Assembly (NCBI GenBank): GCA_963756975.1
Contig: CAVWPS010000002.1
Span: forward strand, 2,046,001 to 2,110,000
Length of the DNA stretch: 64,000 nucleotides
From: CAVRQM01 sp963756975
GTDB taxonomy: Bacteria; Pseudomonadota; Alphaproteobacteria; Acetobacterales; Acetobacteraceae
Reading direction: 5' to 3'
Positions 43,706-52,355 of this stretch are shown piece by piece (within the stretch, counting starts at the first letter, position 1; every line of letters starts with the position of its first letter). Below the pieces are notes generated by a model that did not search any database, was not told where the DNA came from, and worked only from the letters and a program-made list of their open reading frames with translations. The position numbers and the translations under genes are program-made.

Positions 43706-45361
43706 TCAGGCCGGCAGCACGGCGCGGTCGAGATACAGCCGGTTGGCCGTCGCCGGGACGCCGGTGACACCCTTCCGCGTCGCGACGAGGTAGTCGTAGA
43801 AATACGCGAACACGACCGGCGTCTCGTCGAGCAGCAGCGTCTCGATCTTGCCGGCGACCGCCTTCTGCGCGCCGAGGTCGAGCGCCTTCACGTAGTCGCC
43901 GACCAGGGTGTCGTATTCCTTGCTCTTGAAGTGCGCCGAGTTCCATGTGCCGTCGCTCAGCAGCGGCGAGCCGAGGGTCACGTTCGGCACGCCGCGCTGG
44001 CCGTAATCGGTGATGCCCATCGTGCTGTCGAGCCAGTCGCTCTGGCCGAACGTCGCCTTGCCGTAATAGGCGTCCTGGCTTTCGACGTTCAGCTCGATCT
44101 CGATGCCGATCGCCTTGGCGGCGTTCTGCACCAGCACGGCGTAATCGGGGATCTCGAGGTAGCGTTCGGTGGTCAGCGTCACCTTGAACCCGTTGGGCAC
44201 GCCGGCGGCGGCCAGCAGCTGCTTGGCTTGCCCGATATCCTGCTTGCGCTGCGGCACGGTGGTGTCGGTCGACGGGAACGCCGGCGCGAACGGGCTGTCG
44301 TTGCCCACGCTCGCGAAGCCGCGGAACAGGCCGCGCACCAGCTTCTCGCGGTCCAGCGACAGGGCCAGCGCCTGCCGCACGCGCTTGTCGGCGAACGGGC
44401 CGGTGTCGCACCGCATGTGCAGCTGCTCGTGCGCGGTCGCCTTGCAGCGGACGATCTCGAAATTCGGATCGTTCATCAGCGCTTGGCCGCCGGAGACGAC
44501 GATTTGCTCGATGATGTCGACCTGGCCGCCCTGCATGGCCAGGATCTGCGGCTGGATGTCGGTGAAGAACGTGTATTCGAGGCGGTCGGGCAGGGCCTTC
44601 TCGCCCCAATACGCGTCGTTGCGCACGAACGCGCAGCCGACCTTCGTGGTGTACTCGTCGATCTTCCACGGGCCGGTGCCGTCGAACGTCTTTTCGTAGT
44701 CGCCGGCGAAGCTCGCGGGAAGGATGATGCAGTTATAGTTGTCGGACGACACGATATAGGGAAAGTTGCTGTTCGGCGCGTCCAGATGGAAGGCGACGGT
44801 ATGGTCGTCGATCTTCTTGATGTTCCCCTTCGACAGCACGCCCTTGAACGCGGACAGCGCGTTGGAGCTGTTCTTGGGGTCGGCGAGCCGGTCGATGCTG
44901 GCGATGACGTCGTCGGCGACCATCGTGCCGCCGCTGTGGAATTTGACGCCCTCGCGCAGCTTGAACGTCCAGACGGCACCGGTCGCGTCGGGCGACCAGC
45001 TGGTGGCCAGATACGGTTGCAGCACGAAATCCGGGTCGGTCCGGCAGAGGAACTCGCCGGCGGTGATCAGCAGCTGAAGGCCGCCGTTATCGGCGATGCT
45101 GACCGGGTCGATGGCACCGGCCGGAACCGTCAGGGCCACGCGCACGGTGCCGCCGGTCGTCGCGGCGCGCGCGGGGGCCGGGGCGGCGGCGAGACCGAGG
45201 CCGCCGGCGATGCCGCCCAGCAACGGCAGCGACAGGCCGAGCATGCTGCCGTGACGCAGGAAGCCGCGCCGGTCGACACGGCCGGCCAGCAGCATGTCGA
45301 CGAGGTCGTTCTCAACCGGGCTGAACGTGCCGCGGAGCTTGTCGAGGGTCTTGCGGTTCAT
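43706..45361 (-). CDS. ABC transporter substrate-binding protein, family 5, Tat-exported
   Basis: A 551-residue solute-binding protein (SBP_bac_5) of the oligopeptide/nickel/dipeptide family. The N-terminus has the twin-arginine motif DRRGFLRHGS with a following hydrophobic segment (LSLPLLGGIAGGLGLAAA), so it is exported folded. VWTFKLREGVKFHSGGTMVA and FADKRVRQALALSLDREKLV are the conserved lobes; ligand class cannot be read directly. The ATG at 45359-45361 is chosen; MQRK at 45385 is an alternative. Being next to an allantoinase-like gene and an amidohydrolase, it may bind a nitrogen-rich compound. Confidence 0.9.
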   Translation of the reverse strand: MNRKTLDKLRGTFSPVENDLVDMLLAGRVDRRGFLRHGSMLGLSLPLLGGIAGGLGLAAAPAPARAATTGGTVRVALTVPAGAIDPVSIADNGGLQLLITAGEFLCRTDPDFVLQPYLATSWSPDATGAVWTFKLREGVKFHSGGTMVADDVIASIDRLADPKNSSNALSAFKGVLSKGNIKKIDDHTVAFHLDAPNSNFPYIVSSDNYNCIILPASFAGDYEKTFDGTGPWKIDEYTTKVGCAFVRNDAYWGEKALPDRLEYTFFTDIQPQILAMQGGQVDIIEQIVVSGGQALMNDPNFEIVRCKATAHEQLHMRCDTGPFADKRVRQALALSLDREKLVRGLFRGFASVGNDSPFAPAFPSTDTTVPQRKQDIGQAKQLLAAAGVPNGFKVTLTTERYLEIPDYAVLVQNAAKAIGIEIELNVESQDAYYGKATFGQSDWLDSTMGITDYGQRGVPNVTLGSPLLSDGTWNSAHFKSKEYDTLVGDYVKALDLGAQKAVAGKIETLLLDETPVVFAYFYDYLVATRKGVTGVPATANRLYLDRAVLPA

Positions 45362-45473
45362 GCCCGGGGAAGCCTTTCTTTGCATGGTTTCGCGCAGCGT
45401 CGTGCGGACCGTGCACGGCCGGTGCCGGTCGGTCAATCGTTCGTGATCCGCGCCGTTTCGAGAGGAACACACG

Positions 45474-46385
45474 ATGGCCGACCCCGAATATCCGCGCGAC
45501 CTCGCGGGCTATGCCGGCAAACCGCCCGACCCGCGCTGGCCGGGTGGCGCCCGCATCGCCGTGTCCGTGGTGCTGAACCACGAGGAGGGCGGCGAATACT
45601 CGGTCCTGCACGGCGACGCGCACGGCGAATACGTGCTGACGGACGCGGGCGGCGGGACGCCACGGCAATCGGCGCGCGACCTGCTGGTGGAGAGCATGTT
45701 CGACTACGGCGCGCGTGCCGGCTTCTGGCGGGTGGCCCGCGTGCTGCGCGAACGGGACTGGCCGACGACCGTGTTCGCGGTCGGCATGGCGCTCGAACGC
45801 ACGCCGGACGCCGCGGCCGAGATGCGCGCCGCCGGCTGGGAGGTCGCCTGCCACGGCCATCGCTGGATCGACTATGCCGGCGTGTCCGAAGACGTGGAAC
45901 GGGCCGACATCGCCGCCTGCACGGAGGCCGTCACGCGCATGATCGGCGTGCCACCGGCCGGCTGGTACACCGGCCGGATGAGCGGCAATACGCGCCGCCT
46001 CGTCGCCGAGCATGGCGGCTTTCTATACGACAGCGATTCATACGACGACGATCTGCCCCATTGGCAGCCTGTCGGCGGGCGCGACGTTCTGGTCGTGCCG
46101 TATTCCCTGGACGTCAACGACGCGCGAACGGTCCGTGGCGGCGATCTCGCAACCGCGGGCGACTGGTTCGCCTACGCGCGCGACGCGTTCGAGGCGTTGT
46201 GGGAGGAGGGCGCGACCGCGCCCAAAATGCTGTCGATCGGGCTGCACAGCCGGCTCATCGGCCGGCCCGGACGGATCGGCGGACTGATCCGGCTGCTCGA
46301 CCACATCGCCTCACGGCCGGGCGTGTGGCGCGCGACCCGCGCGGACATCGCGCGGCATTGGATCGCCAATCACCCGGCCGGATGA
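45474..46385 (+). CDS. Polysaccharide deacetylase-fold protein, PuuE-type allantoinase
   Basis: A 303-residue NodB-fold protein of the PuuE subfamily. PPDPRWPGGARIAVSVVLNH and EEGGEYSVLHGD are diagnostic of PuuE, which hydrolyses allantoin to allantoate without metal dependence typical of AllB. The fold continues with FGVGMALER-like FAVGMALERTPDAAAEMRAA, WEVACHGHRWIDY (conserved His) and SIGLHSRLIGRPGR. Divergent from the transporter genes by about 110 bases, it shares their neighbourhood with an AllC-like hydrolase, which supports ureide degradation. Other deacetylases on N-acyl substrates remain possible. Confidence 0.82.
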   Translation: MADPEYPRDLAGYAGKPPDPRWPGGARIAVSVVLNHEEGGEYSVLHGDAHGEYVLTDAGGGTPRQSARDLLVESMFDYGARAGFWRVARVLRERDWPTTVFAVGMALERTPDAAAEMRAAGWEVACHGHRWIDYAGVSEDVERADIAACTEAVTRMIGVPPAGWYTGRMSGNTRRLVAEHGGFLYDSDSYDDDLPHWQPVGGRDVLVVPYSLDVNDARTVRGGDLATAGDWFAYARDAFEALWEEGATAPKMLSIGLHSRLIGRPGRIGGLIRLLDHIASRPGVWRATRADIARHWIANHPAG

Positions 46386-46392
46386 CACCGGT

Positions 46393-46824
46393 TCAGAACG
46401 TGGCGCGGTACTTCCGGTATCTGATCCGGTTGAACGCGCGGACCACAAGATTGGACGGATACGGCATGGGCTGGCGAAGCCATGCGATCTTACGGACGTA
46501 GTTCGGCACCTCCCAGATCGCCCTGCTGCCTGCGGGGAAGAAGATCATGTCGCCCGCACGGACTTCCTTCGTGACCCCGCGGAACGTGATGATCATGCCG
46601 CCTTCGAGGACGTGGATCGTTTCGTCGAGGTGGTAGTTCCAGTGGAACTTCCCGGCGGTGCAGTCCCAAATGCCGGTCTGGGCAATCCCGTCATCGGTCT
46701 TGAACAGTAATTTCCAGCGGGTCTGGGGCGAACCCTCGATCACCCAGTCCGGATTGATTGCCGACGGCTCCAGGTCTGTATTGGATGACGCCGTACTAAC
46801 GCTCCCTTTACCCGGGTCTAACAT
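46393..46824 (-). CDS. Cupin domain protein (DUF861/Cupin_3 type)
   Basis: A 143-residue cupin. The beta-barrel motifs are WNYHLDETIHVLEGGMIITF and EVRAGDMIFFPAGSRAIWEV, with PDWVIEGSPQTRWKLL ahead of it, typical of the DUF861 group that includes (S)-ureidoglycine aminohydrolase and EutQ. That would suit the ureide context, but the metal ligands and substrate are not certain. ATG at 46822-46824 is given; a TTG at 46828-46830 has better spacing from AAGGAAG. Its DNA and the upstream 258 bases are clearly lower in GC than surrounding genes, suggesting later acquisition. Confidence 0.72.
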   Translation of the reverse strand: MLDPGKGSVSTASSNTDLEPSAINPDWVIEGSPQTRWKLLFKTDDGIAQTGIWDCTAGKFHWNYHLDETIHVLEGGMIITFRGVTKEVRAGDMIFFPAGSRAIWEVPNYVRKIAWLRQPMPYPSNLVVRAFNRIRYRKYRATF

Positions 46825-47082
46825 GAACAAGACGGCACTTCCTTTTCGTCGCTGACATTCGGATACTGTAACGGCTCGATTTAAGCAAGCGCATTGGGGT
46901 CCCAATCCAGGCGCTCGCGCGCGAATCAGGCTTAAGCGACTACGCGTGAGCGGCCTGTCCGGATGACCTCGTGAATGTCCGCCCCAAACCGATCGGGGCG
47001 GAAAAGCGCTCGAATATCTCTGACGCTCAAAACCTAACAACTCATGACGTCGGCAATGTGTCCGAATGGTCCAAGGCCGCCA

Positions 47083-47853
47083 TCATCGTGCCAGCCAGCC
47101 ACCGTCCACGATGATGTTCGAGCCCGTTATGAACGTCGCCCGGTCGCTCGCGAGCCAGACGGCGGCGTTGGCGATATCCGCCGGCCGGCCGAGCCTGGGC
47201 CAGGGCGTGCGGCGGCGCGCGTTGTCCATCAGTCCCGGGTCCATCGCCGCGCCGGGCTTGCCGGTCACCACCTTTCCCGGGCTGACCGAATTGCAGACGA
47301 TGCCGCGCGTCGCGTAATCGGCCGCGATCTGGCGGGTGATGTAGATCGCGCCCGCCTTCGATACGCCGTACGGCAGATCGCCGGGCGAGGACACGATGCC
47401 CTGCTGGCTGCCGATATTGACGATCCGCCCGCGCACCTCGCCGTCCGGATCGCGCGGGTCCTGCGTGACCATCTGCGCCACCGCCCGTTTGCAGCCGAGG
47501 AACATGCCGGTCATGTTCACGCCCATGACCCGCGCCCAGTCGTGCTCGCTCGTCTCCAGCAGTTCGGTGCCGGAGAAGATGGCGGCGTTGTTCACCATCA
47601 CGTCGAGCCGGCCCCAGCGCGCGACCACGGCCGCGACGAGCGCGCCGACGTCATCGGCGTTCGAGACATCGGTCCGGACGAACAGGGCGGCCTCGCCGAT
47701 CAGTTCGGCCGTCGGCGGCCCGCCCTCCAGCGGCTCGGCCGTGATGTCGGCGACCGCGACGAACGCGCCCTCGGCCGCGAACGCGCGCGCGATCGCGCGC
47801 CCGATGCCCGACGCCGCGCCGGTGACGATCGCGATCTTTCCGGCCAGTTCCAT
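47083..47853 (-). CDS. Short-chain dehydrogenase (3-oxoacyl-ACP reductase-like)
   Basis: A 256-residue classical SDR. The nucleotide loop is VTGAASGIGRAIARAFAAEG with the acidic VAVADITAEP, indicating NAD preference. NNAAIFSG, the catalytic serine block VNIGSQQGIVS, and the YGVSKAGAIYITRQIAADYA Tyr-Lys pair are present, with NSVSPGKVVTGKPG afterwards. It may act in the same degradative pathway as the adjacent amidohydrolase, from which it is divergent by 25 bases. The exact substrate is not readable. Confidence 0.88.
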   Translation of the reverse strand: MELAGKIAIVTGAASGIGRAIARAFAAEGAFVAVADITAEPLEGGPPTAELIGEAALFVRTDVSNADDVGALVAAVVARWGRLDVMVNNAAIFSGTELLETSEHDWARVMGVNMTGMFLGCKRAVAQMVTQDPRDPDGEVRGRIVNIGSQQGIVSSPGDLPYGVSKAGAIYITRQIAADYATRGIVCNSVSPGKVVTGKPGAAMDPGLMDNARRRTPWPRLGRPADIANAAVWLASDRATFITGSNIIVDGGWLAR

Positions 47854-47877
47854 GACCCATCCTCCGAAGTGCCCCGC

Positions 47878-49083
47878 ATGATGCCCGACATCGCCCTCGC
47901 CGCGCGCCTATTCGATGCGCTCGCCGCCGCGACGCGCAGCGGGCGCGGGATCGAGCGCGACACGTACGGCGCGGGCGAGCAGGCGGCCCACGACCTCGTC
48001 GCGGCAGCCGCGCGCGACCTCGGGCTCGCGGTCGAAGTCGATCCCGCCGGCAACCTGCTGATGACGCGGCCGGGGCGCGACCGCACGCGGCCGGTGGTGA
48101 TGATGGGCTCCCACCTCGACAGCGTCCCGCAGGGCGGCAATTTCGACGGCGCGGCCGGCGTGCTGGCGGGGCTTGCCATCGCTGCGGGCATCGAGACACC
48201 CGGATGCGACATCACGGTGATGGCGGTGCGCGGCGAGGAGAGCGCCTGGTTCGACGTGCCGTATATCGGCAGCCGGGCCGCGTTCGGCGACCTGCCGGAG
48301 GCGGCGTTGTCGGTGCGCCGTTTGGGTCACGGTCCGACATTGGGCGAGGTGTTCGACGATCAGGTGTTCCACCCCTGGCCGTCGCTCGATCCGGCCCGCA
48401 TCGCCTGCTGGCTCGAACTGCACATCGAGCAGGGGCCGGTGCTGCTGGCCGCCGGTTTGCCGAGTGCCACCGTCACCGGCATCCGCGGCTGCCGCCGGTT
48501 CCGCTCCGCCGCGTGCCATGGCGCATACGGCCATTCCGGTGCCGACCCGCGCGCCCACCGTGCGGACGCGGTCGCGGCGACGGTGGCGCTGCTGTCGGCA
48601 CTGGAAACGGAGTGGCTCGCGCGCGAGAAGACCGAGGATCTGGTGTTTACCGTGGGCGAGCTGTTCACCGATCCCGTCATGCACGGCCCGTCGAAAGTCG
48701 CGGGCGAGACCCGGTTCGTGCTCGATTTCCGCAGCCTGTCGGACGCGACGATGGACGCCATGGCCGGCACGGCGCGCACGCTGGCGGCAAGGATCGGGGC
48801 CGAGCGCCGGGTTCGCTTCGACCTCGGGGAGACCAGCGACTCTGTCCCGGCACTGATGGACGAGCAACTCCGGTCGGCGCTGCGCGACGCGGGCGCGCCG
48901 TTCGAGATGGCGAGCGGGGCCGGTCACGACGCGGCGGTGTTCGCGGCACACGGCGTGCCGACCGGGATGATCTTCGTGCGCAACGCGAACGGCAGCCACA
49001 ACCCGGACGAGGCGATGGACATGGCCGATTTCGCGCAGGCGACCGAGGTGCTCGGCCGCGTGGTCGAGGGATTGGCCGCATGA
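47878..49083 (+). CDS. M20-family Zn-dependent hydrolase (AllC / N-carbamoyl-amino-acid hydrolase type)
   Basis: A 401-residue dinuclear zinc hydrolase. MMGSHLDSVPQGGNFDGAAG carries the first metal ligands (His, Asp), AVRGEESAWFDVPYIGSRA holds the catalytic and bridging glutamates, WLELHIEQGPVL is the conserved His, and HSGADPRAHRADAVAAT the lid/dimerisation loop. C-terminal GAGHDAAVFAAHGVPTGMIF includes the final His. The family covers allantoate amidohydrolase, beta-ureidopropionase and L-carbamoylase, all of which split a carbamoyl or ureide group. ATG 47878 or 47881 are both possible starts. Coupled by ATGA to the next gene. Confidence 0.9.
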   Translation: MMPDIALAARLFDALAAATRSGRGIERDTYGAGEQAAHDLVAAAARDLGLAVEVDPAGNLLMTRPGRDRTRPVVMMGSHLDSVPQGGNFDGAAGVLAGLAIAAGIETPGCDITVMAVRGEESAWFDVPYIGSRAAFGDLPEAALSVRRLGHGPTLGEVFDDQVFHPWPSLDPARIACWLELHIEQGPVLLAAGLPSATVTGIRGCRRFRSAACHGAYGHSGADPRAHRADAVAATVALLSALETEWLAREKTEDLVFTVGELFTDPVMHGPSKVAGETRFVLDFRSLSDATMDAMAGTARTLAARIGAERRVRFDLGETSDSVPALMDEQLRSALRDAGAPFEMASGAGHDAAVFAAHGVPTGMIFVRNANGSHNPDEAMDMADFAQATEVLGRVVEGLAA

Positions 49084-50105
49084 CGTTGCTGGTCACAGGG
49101 GCCACCGGCTTCGTGATGAGCGTGCTGGCCCACCGGTGGCTGTCGCGCGATCCGGCGGCCCGCGTGGTGGCGCTCGACCGGGAGCCTCTCGACGAGATTG
49201 CCCGCGCCTACTTCGCGCCGTTCGCGGACCGGTTGGTCTTGGTGCAGGCGGATGTGACCGATCCCGCCGCGATCGCGCGCGCGCTCGACGGTCTGGACAT
49301 AAGGCATGTCGTCCACGGCGCGACCGTGACGCCGCTGTCGCGCGGCACCGCGTCGGAGGCTGCGGTCGAGCCGGAGGCGCGCAATCCGGCGGCGATCATG
49401 GACACGAACCTGATGGGCACGGTCCACATGCTCGACTGGGCGCGGGAGCGGCGCATCGCCGGGCGCTTCGTCTATGTCAGCTCGGGTGCCGTGTATCGCC
49501 ACCACGGCCCGGACACGCCCGGCATGCCGCTGCCGGAGGACGGCTACGTCTGGCCGCGCCGGCTGTACGGCATCAGCAAACTCGCCGCCGAACTGGTGAC
49601 GGAGCGTTATGCCGAACTGTTCGGATTGTCCGCCGTCTCGGTCCGGCTGTCGTCCGTGTACGGGACGATGGACCGCACCACGGCGACCCGGAATTTCCGT
49701 CACGTCCCGAACCGCATATCCCACCTGGGACTCGGCGGCCGGACAATCCGGGTCAACACGCTCGCGGCCGTCGGCGATTACTGCCATTCCGAGGATGTGG
49801 CGGACGGCATCGCTTCCCTGCTGGACGCGCCGGCGCTGAACTATCCCGTCTACAACATCGCCCAGGGGGACGTGGCCACGGTCGGCGACCTGCTCGGCTG
49901 GGCCGCCGAGGCGATCCCCGGCCTCGCGTTCGAGGTGACGGACGATCCGGCCTCGGCGGACATCCTGGCCGACCCGGCGCTGACCGGCGGCATGTGGGGC
50001 GCCTACGACATCGGGCGCATGATCGCCGACACCGGGTGGCGTCCGCGCCCGACCCGGGTGGCCCTGCACGCCTACATAGACCGGCTGCGGAACGAGGCGG
50101 GCTGA
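49080..50105 (+). CDS. NAD-dependent epimerase/dehydratase
   Basis: A 341-residue extended SDR. The glycine loop is LLVTGATGFVMSVLAHRWLS, with VVALDREP and the acid DVTDPAAIARALDGLDIRHV segment. The catalytic serine block is RFVYVSSGAVYRHHG and the Tyr-Lys pair is YGISKLAAELV. HVPNRISHLGLGGRTIRVNT is the substrate loop. Members act on nucleotide sugars or cyclic acids. It is coupled to the M20 hydrolase (ATGA), so it may process the released product rather than a cell-surface sugar. Substrate unknown. Confidence 0.85.
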   Translation: MTLLVTGATGFVMSVLAHRWLSRDPAARVVALDREPLDEIARAYFAPFADRLVLVQADVTDPAAIARALDGLDIRHVVHGATVTPLSRGTASEAAVEPEARNPAAIMDTNLMGTVHMLDWARERRIAGRFVYVSSGAVYRHHGPDTPGMPLPEDGYVWPRRLYGISKLAAELVTERYAELFGLSAVSVRLSSVYGTMDRTTATRNFRHVPNRISHLGLGGRTIRVNTLAAVGDYCHSEDVADGIASLLDAPALNYPVYNIAQGDVATVGDLLGWAAEAIPGLAFEVTDDPASADILADPALTGGMWGAYDIGRMIADTGWRPRPTRVALHAYIDRLRNEAG

Positions 50106-50166
50106 CCCCGAACCCGGCGCACCGATCCGCGTAACCCTGTCGCCACAACTCAGGGGATTTACGCAC

Positions 50167-51336
50167 ATGCGGGCACTCACCTGGCACGGTCGCGGCGATA
50201 TTCGCTGCGAGACCGTGCCCGATCCGAAAATCGAAGACGCGCGCGACTGCATCATCAAGGTCACCAGCTGCGCCATCTGCGGCTCCGACCTGCACCTGAT
50301 GGGCGGGTTCGTGCCGGGCATGCACACGCACGACGTGATGGGCCACGAGACGATGGGCGAGGTGGTCGAGGTCGGTGCCGGCGCCAAGCACAAGCTGTCG
50401 GTCGGCGACCGGGTCGTGGTGCCGTTCACCATTTCCTGCGGCGAGTGCCGGCAGTGCAAATGGAGCAACTTCTCCTGCTGCGAGCGGACCAATCCGAACG
50501 GCGCGATGCAAGCCAAGCTGTACGGCTACCAGGTCGCAGCCCTTTACGGCTACGGCGAGGTGACGGGCCGCATCCCCGGCGGACAGGCGCAGTATCTGCG
50601 CGTGCCGATGGCCGACGTGGGTCCGATCAAGGTGCCGGAGGGCATGACGGACGAACAGGTGCTGTTCCTGTCGGACATCTTCCCGACCGCCTATCAGGCC
50701 GCCGAACACTGCGAGATCACGCCCGAGGACACGATCCTGGTGCTCGGCTGCGGCCCGGTCGGCCTGCTGGCGATCCGCTCGGCGCAGTTGCTCGGGGCGA
50801 AGCGGGTGATCGCGGTCGACACCGTGCCGGAGCGGCTGGCGCTGGCCAAGAAGTCCGGGGCCGAGGTGATCGACTTCAACGCCGCCCCGATCCAGGAGCA
50901 GGTGCTGGAGCTGACCCACGGCAAAGGGCCGGACGCGGTGATCGAAGCGGTCGGCATGGAGAGCCACGGCAGCCCGGAGACGCTGCTGGAGAAGGCCGAG
51001 AACCTGATCAGCTCGATGGAGCGTCCGTTCGGCCTGAACGACGCGATCATCGCCTGCCGCCCGTCCGGCATCGTCTCGCTGGCCGGCGTGTTCGTGGGGC
51101 CGGTGGCCGGCGTGAACATGGGCGCCTACGTCAACAAGGGCCTGACGATGAAGACCGGCCAGACCAACGTGCAGCGCTATCTGGAGCCGCTGATGAAGCG
51201 GATCGTGGACGGCGAGATCGACCCCTCGTTCATCATCACCCACCGCGGCGGGCTCGAGGACGGGCCGGAGTTGTACAAGACGTTCCGCGATAAGAAGGAC
51301 GGCTGCATCAAGGTGGTGATGCACCCGAACGGCTGA
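50167..51336 (+). CDS. Zinc-dependent alcohol dehydrogenase (formaldehyde dehydrogenase-like)
   Basis: A 389-residue zinc MDR dehydrogenase. Catalytic zinc ligands are Cys38 (TSCAICGSDLH), His60 and Glu61 (MGHETMGEVVEVG); the structural zinc is bound by the ISCGECRQCKWSNFSCC cluster (Cys91, 94, 97, 104/105). The nucleotide site is VLGCGPVGLLAIRSAQLLG with IAVDTVPERLALAKK. The wide LEKAENLISSMERPFGLNDA insertion matches the glutathione-independent formaldehyde dehydrogenase/threonine-dehydrogenase-like subgroup. It is preceded by an SD-like GGGGATTT and ends before an inverted repeat and terminator. Confidence 0.9.
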   Translation: MRALTWHGRGDIRCETVPDPKIEDARDCIIKVTSCAICGSDLHLMGGFVPGMHTHDVMGHETMGEVVEVGAGAKHKLSVGDRVVVPFTISCGECRQCKWSNFSCCERTNPNGAMQAKLYGYQVAALYGYGEVTGRIPGGQAQYLRVPMADVGPIKVPEGMTDEQVLFLSDIFPTAYQAAEHCEITPEDTILVLGCGPVGLLAIRSAQLLGAKRVIAVDTVPERLALAKKSGAEVIDFNAAPIQEQVLELTHGKGPDAVIEAVGMESHGSPETLLEKAENLISSMERPFGLNDAIIACRPSGIVSLAGVFVGPVAGVNMGAYVNKGLTMKTGQTNVQRYLEPLMKRIVDGEIDPSFIITHRGGLEDGPELYKTFRDKKDGCIKVVMHPNG

Positions 51337-51356
51337 TGTTTCGGGAGTGGCACTTT

Positions 51357-51460
51357 GGCCGGGCTTGACCCGGCCACCCACGCGTCCGCAGCCAGCGCAT
51401 CTGCGCCGAACTGCCGCAAATGTCTGAGGACAGTCGTGGGTAGCCGGGTCGAGCCCGGCT
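51357..51460. repeat. Inverted pair of small hairpins (REP-like)
   Basis: Two hairpins, GGCCGGG-CTTGA-CCCGGCC (51357-51375) and AGCCGGG-TCGAG-CCCGGCT (51442-51460), face each other across about 66 bases, and the adjoining CACCCACG and CGTGGGTA match as mirror arms. This is the architecture of REP or BIME elements. It lies just after the alcohol dehydrogenase stop and before the terminator, in a region shared by convergent genes. Confidence 0.7.
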
Positions 51461-51480
51461 AAAGGCGGAGCGGACAAGGA

Positions 51481-51516
51481 AAAGGCCCGGAACGTTCGCG
51501 CGTTCCGGGCCTTTTT
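51481..51516. terminator. Strong bidirectional intrinsic terminator
   Basis: AAAGGCCCGGAACG pairs with CGTTCCGGGCCTTT across a six-base loop, followed by a five-T run; the opposite strand also has an A/T-rich end (AAGGAAAAGG). It sits between convergent alcohol dehydrogenase and the stress-type gene, so it can stop both. Confidence 0.85.
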
Positions 51517-51531
51517 CCGTTGCCGGCGGCC

Positions 51532-52311
51532 TTAGATGTTGCCGCCGCGAACCCGCGCCCGCTCCGCCTCGACCTCGGCCGAGGTGTATCCGGGCGCCGC
51601 CGGGTCGTACCCGCTCCAGCCGGTGCTCGCGTAATCGGCACGCCGGCTCTGGACGTCGACCGGCTCGAGCGTCTCGAGCAGCCGCGAAATCCTCGCCGCG
51701 TCGGCCTCCTCCGCCTGCACCGCGACGACGGTGCCGCCGCGCCGCACCCCTTCGGAGTAGACGTGGGCGTCGTCGTGGTGGACGCCGTGGCCGATCAGGC
51801 TGCCGAGCAGGCCGCCGACGCCGGCCCCGGCACCGGCGCCGGTCAGCGAGGCGATCAGCCAGCCGGCCGCGACCACCGGGCCGACGCCCGGGATCGCCAG
51901 CGCGCCGAGGCCGGCGAGCAGACCGGCGCCGCCGCCGATCACGGTGCCGAGGGTGGCACCGGTGCCGGCCGACGTGCCGGCTTCCCGATCGTCCACGACA
52001 TCCTCGCCCGCGTAGTCGCGAAGATCGTCGTCGCTGGCGTAGCCGCCGGCCCGTCCGGTCGCGGGCGGCACGACCGGGGCGATGCCGGGCACGACGCCCG
52101 GAACCGCGCCGGGCACGACGCTCGGGCCGGCCGCGATCGAGTTGTCGTAGGGCAGATCGCCGGCATACGTCGTGTCCGAGGGGCGGGTCGCCGGGTCGTT
52201 GGACACGATCGAGATGTCGGCATGCGGGATGCCGTTGGCCTCCAGCTGCTGGACGGCCCGGGCCGCCTCTTCATAGGTGTCATACAGGTGGGTGAACGTC
52301 GTGCGGGGCAT
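51532..52311 (-). CDS. Glycine-rich general stress protein 17M-like membrane protein
   Basis: A 259-residue protein. The N-terminus RTTFTHLYDTYEEAARAVQQ and LEANGIPHADISIVSND resembles general stress protein 17M-type domains. The middle (about residues 110-190) is an alanine/glycine-rich pair of hydrophobic segments (GTVIGGGAGLLAGLGALAIP, PVVAAGWLIASLTGAGAGAG) that would cross the membrane. The C-terminus repeats the first domain weakly (EEADAARISRLLETLEPVDV). ATG at 52309-52311 is the start. It ends at the strong terminator. A stress role is inferred only from the domain. Confidence 0.8.
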   Translation of the reverse strand: MPRTTFTHLYDTYEEAARAVQQLEANGIPHADISIVSNDPATRPSDTTYAGDLPYDNSIAAGPSVVPGAVPGVVPGIAPVVPPATGRAGGYASDDDLRDYAGEDVVDDREAGTSAGTGATLGTVIGGGAGLLAGLGALAIPGVGPVVAAGWLIASLTGAGAGAGVGGLLGSLIGHGVHHDDAHVYSEGVRRGGTVVAVQAEEADAARISRLLETLEPVDVQSRRADYASTGWSGYDPAAPGYTSAEVEAERARVRGGNI

Positions 52312-52355
52312 GGTTGGATCCAGTCCGAATTGAGAGTGGCGGGCGCGTCGGAAGA

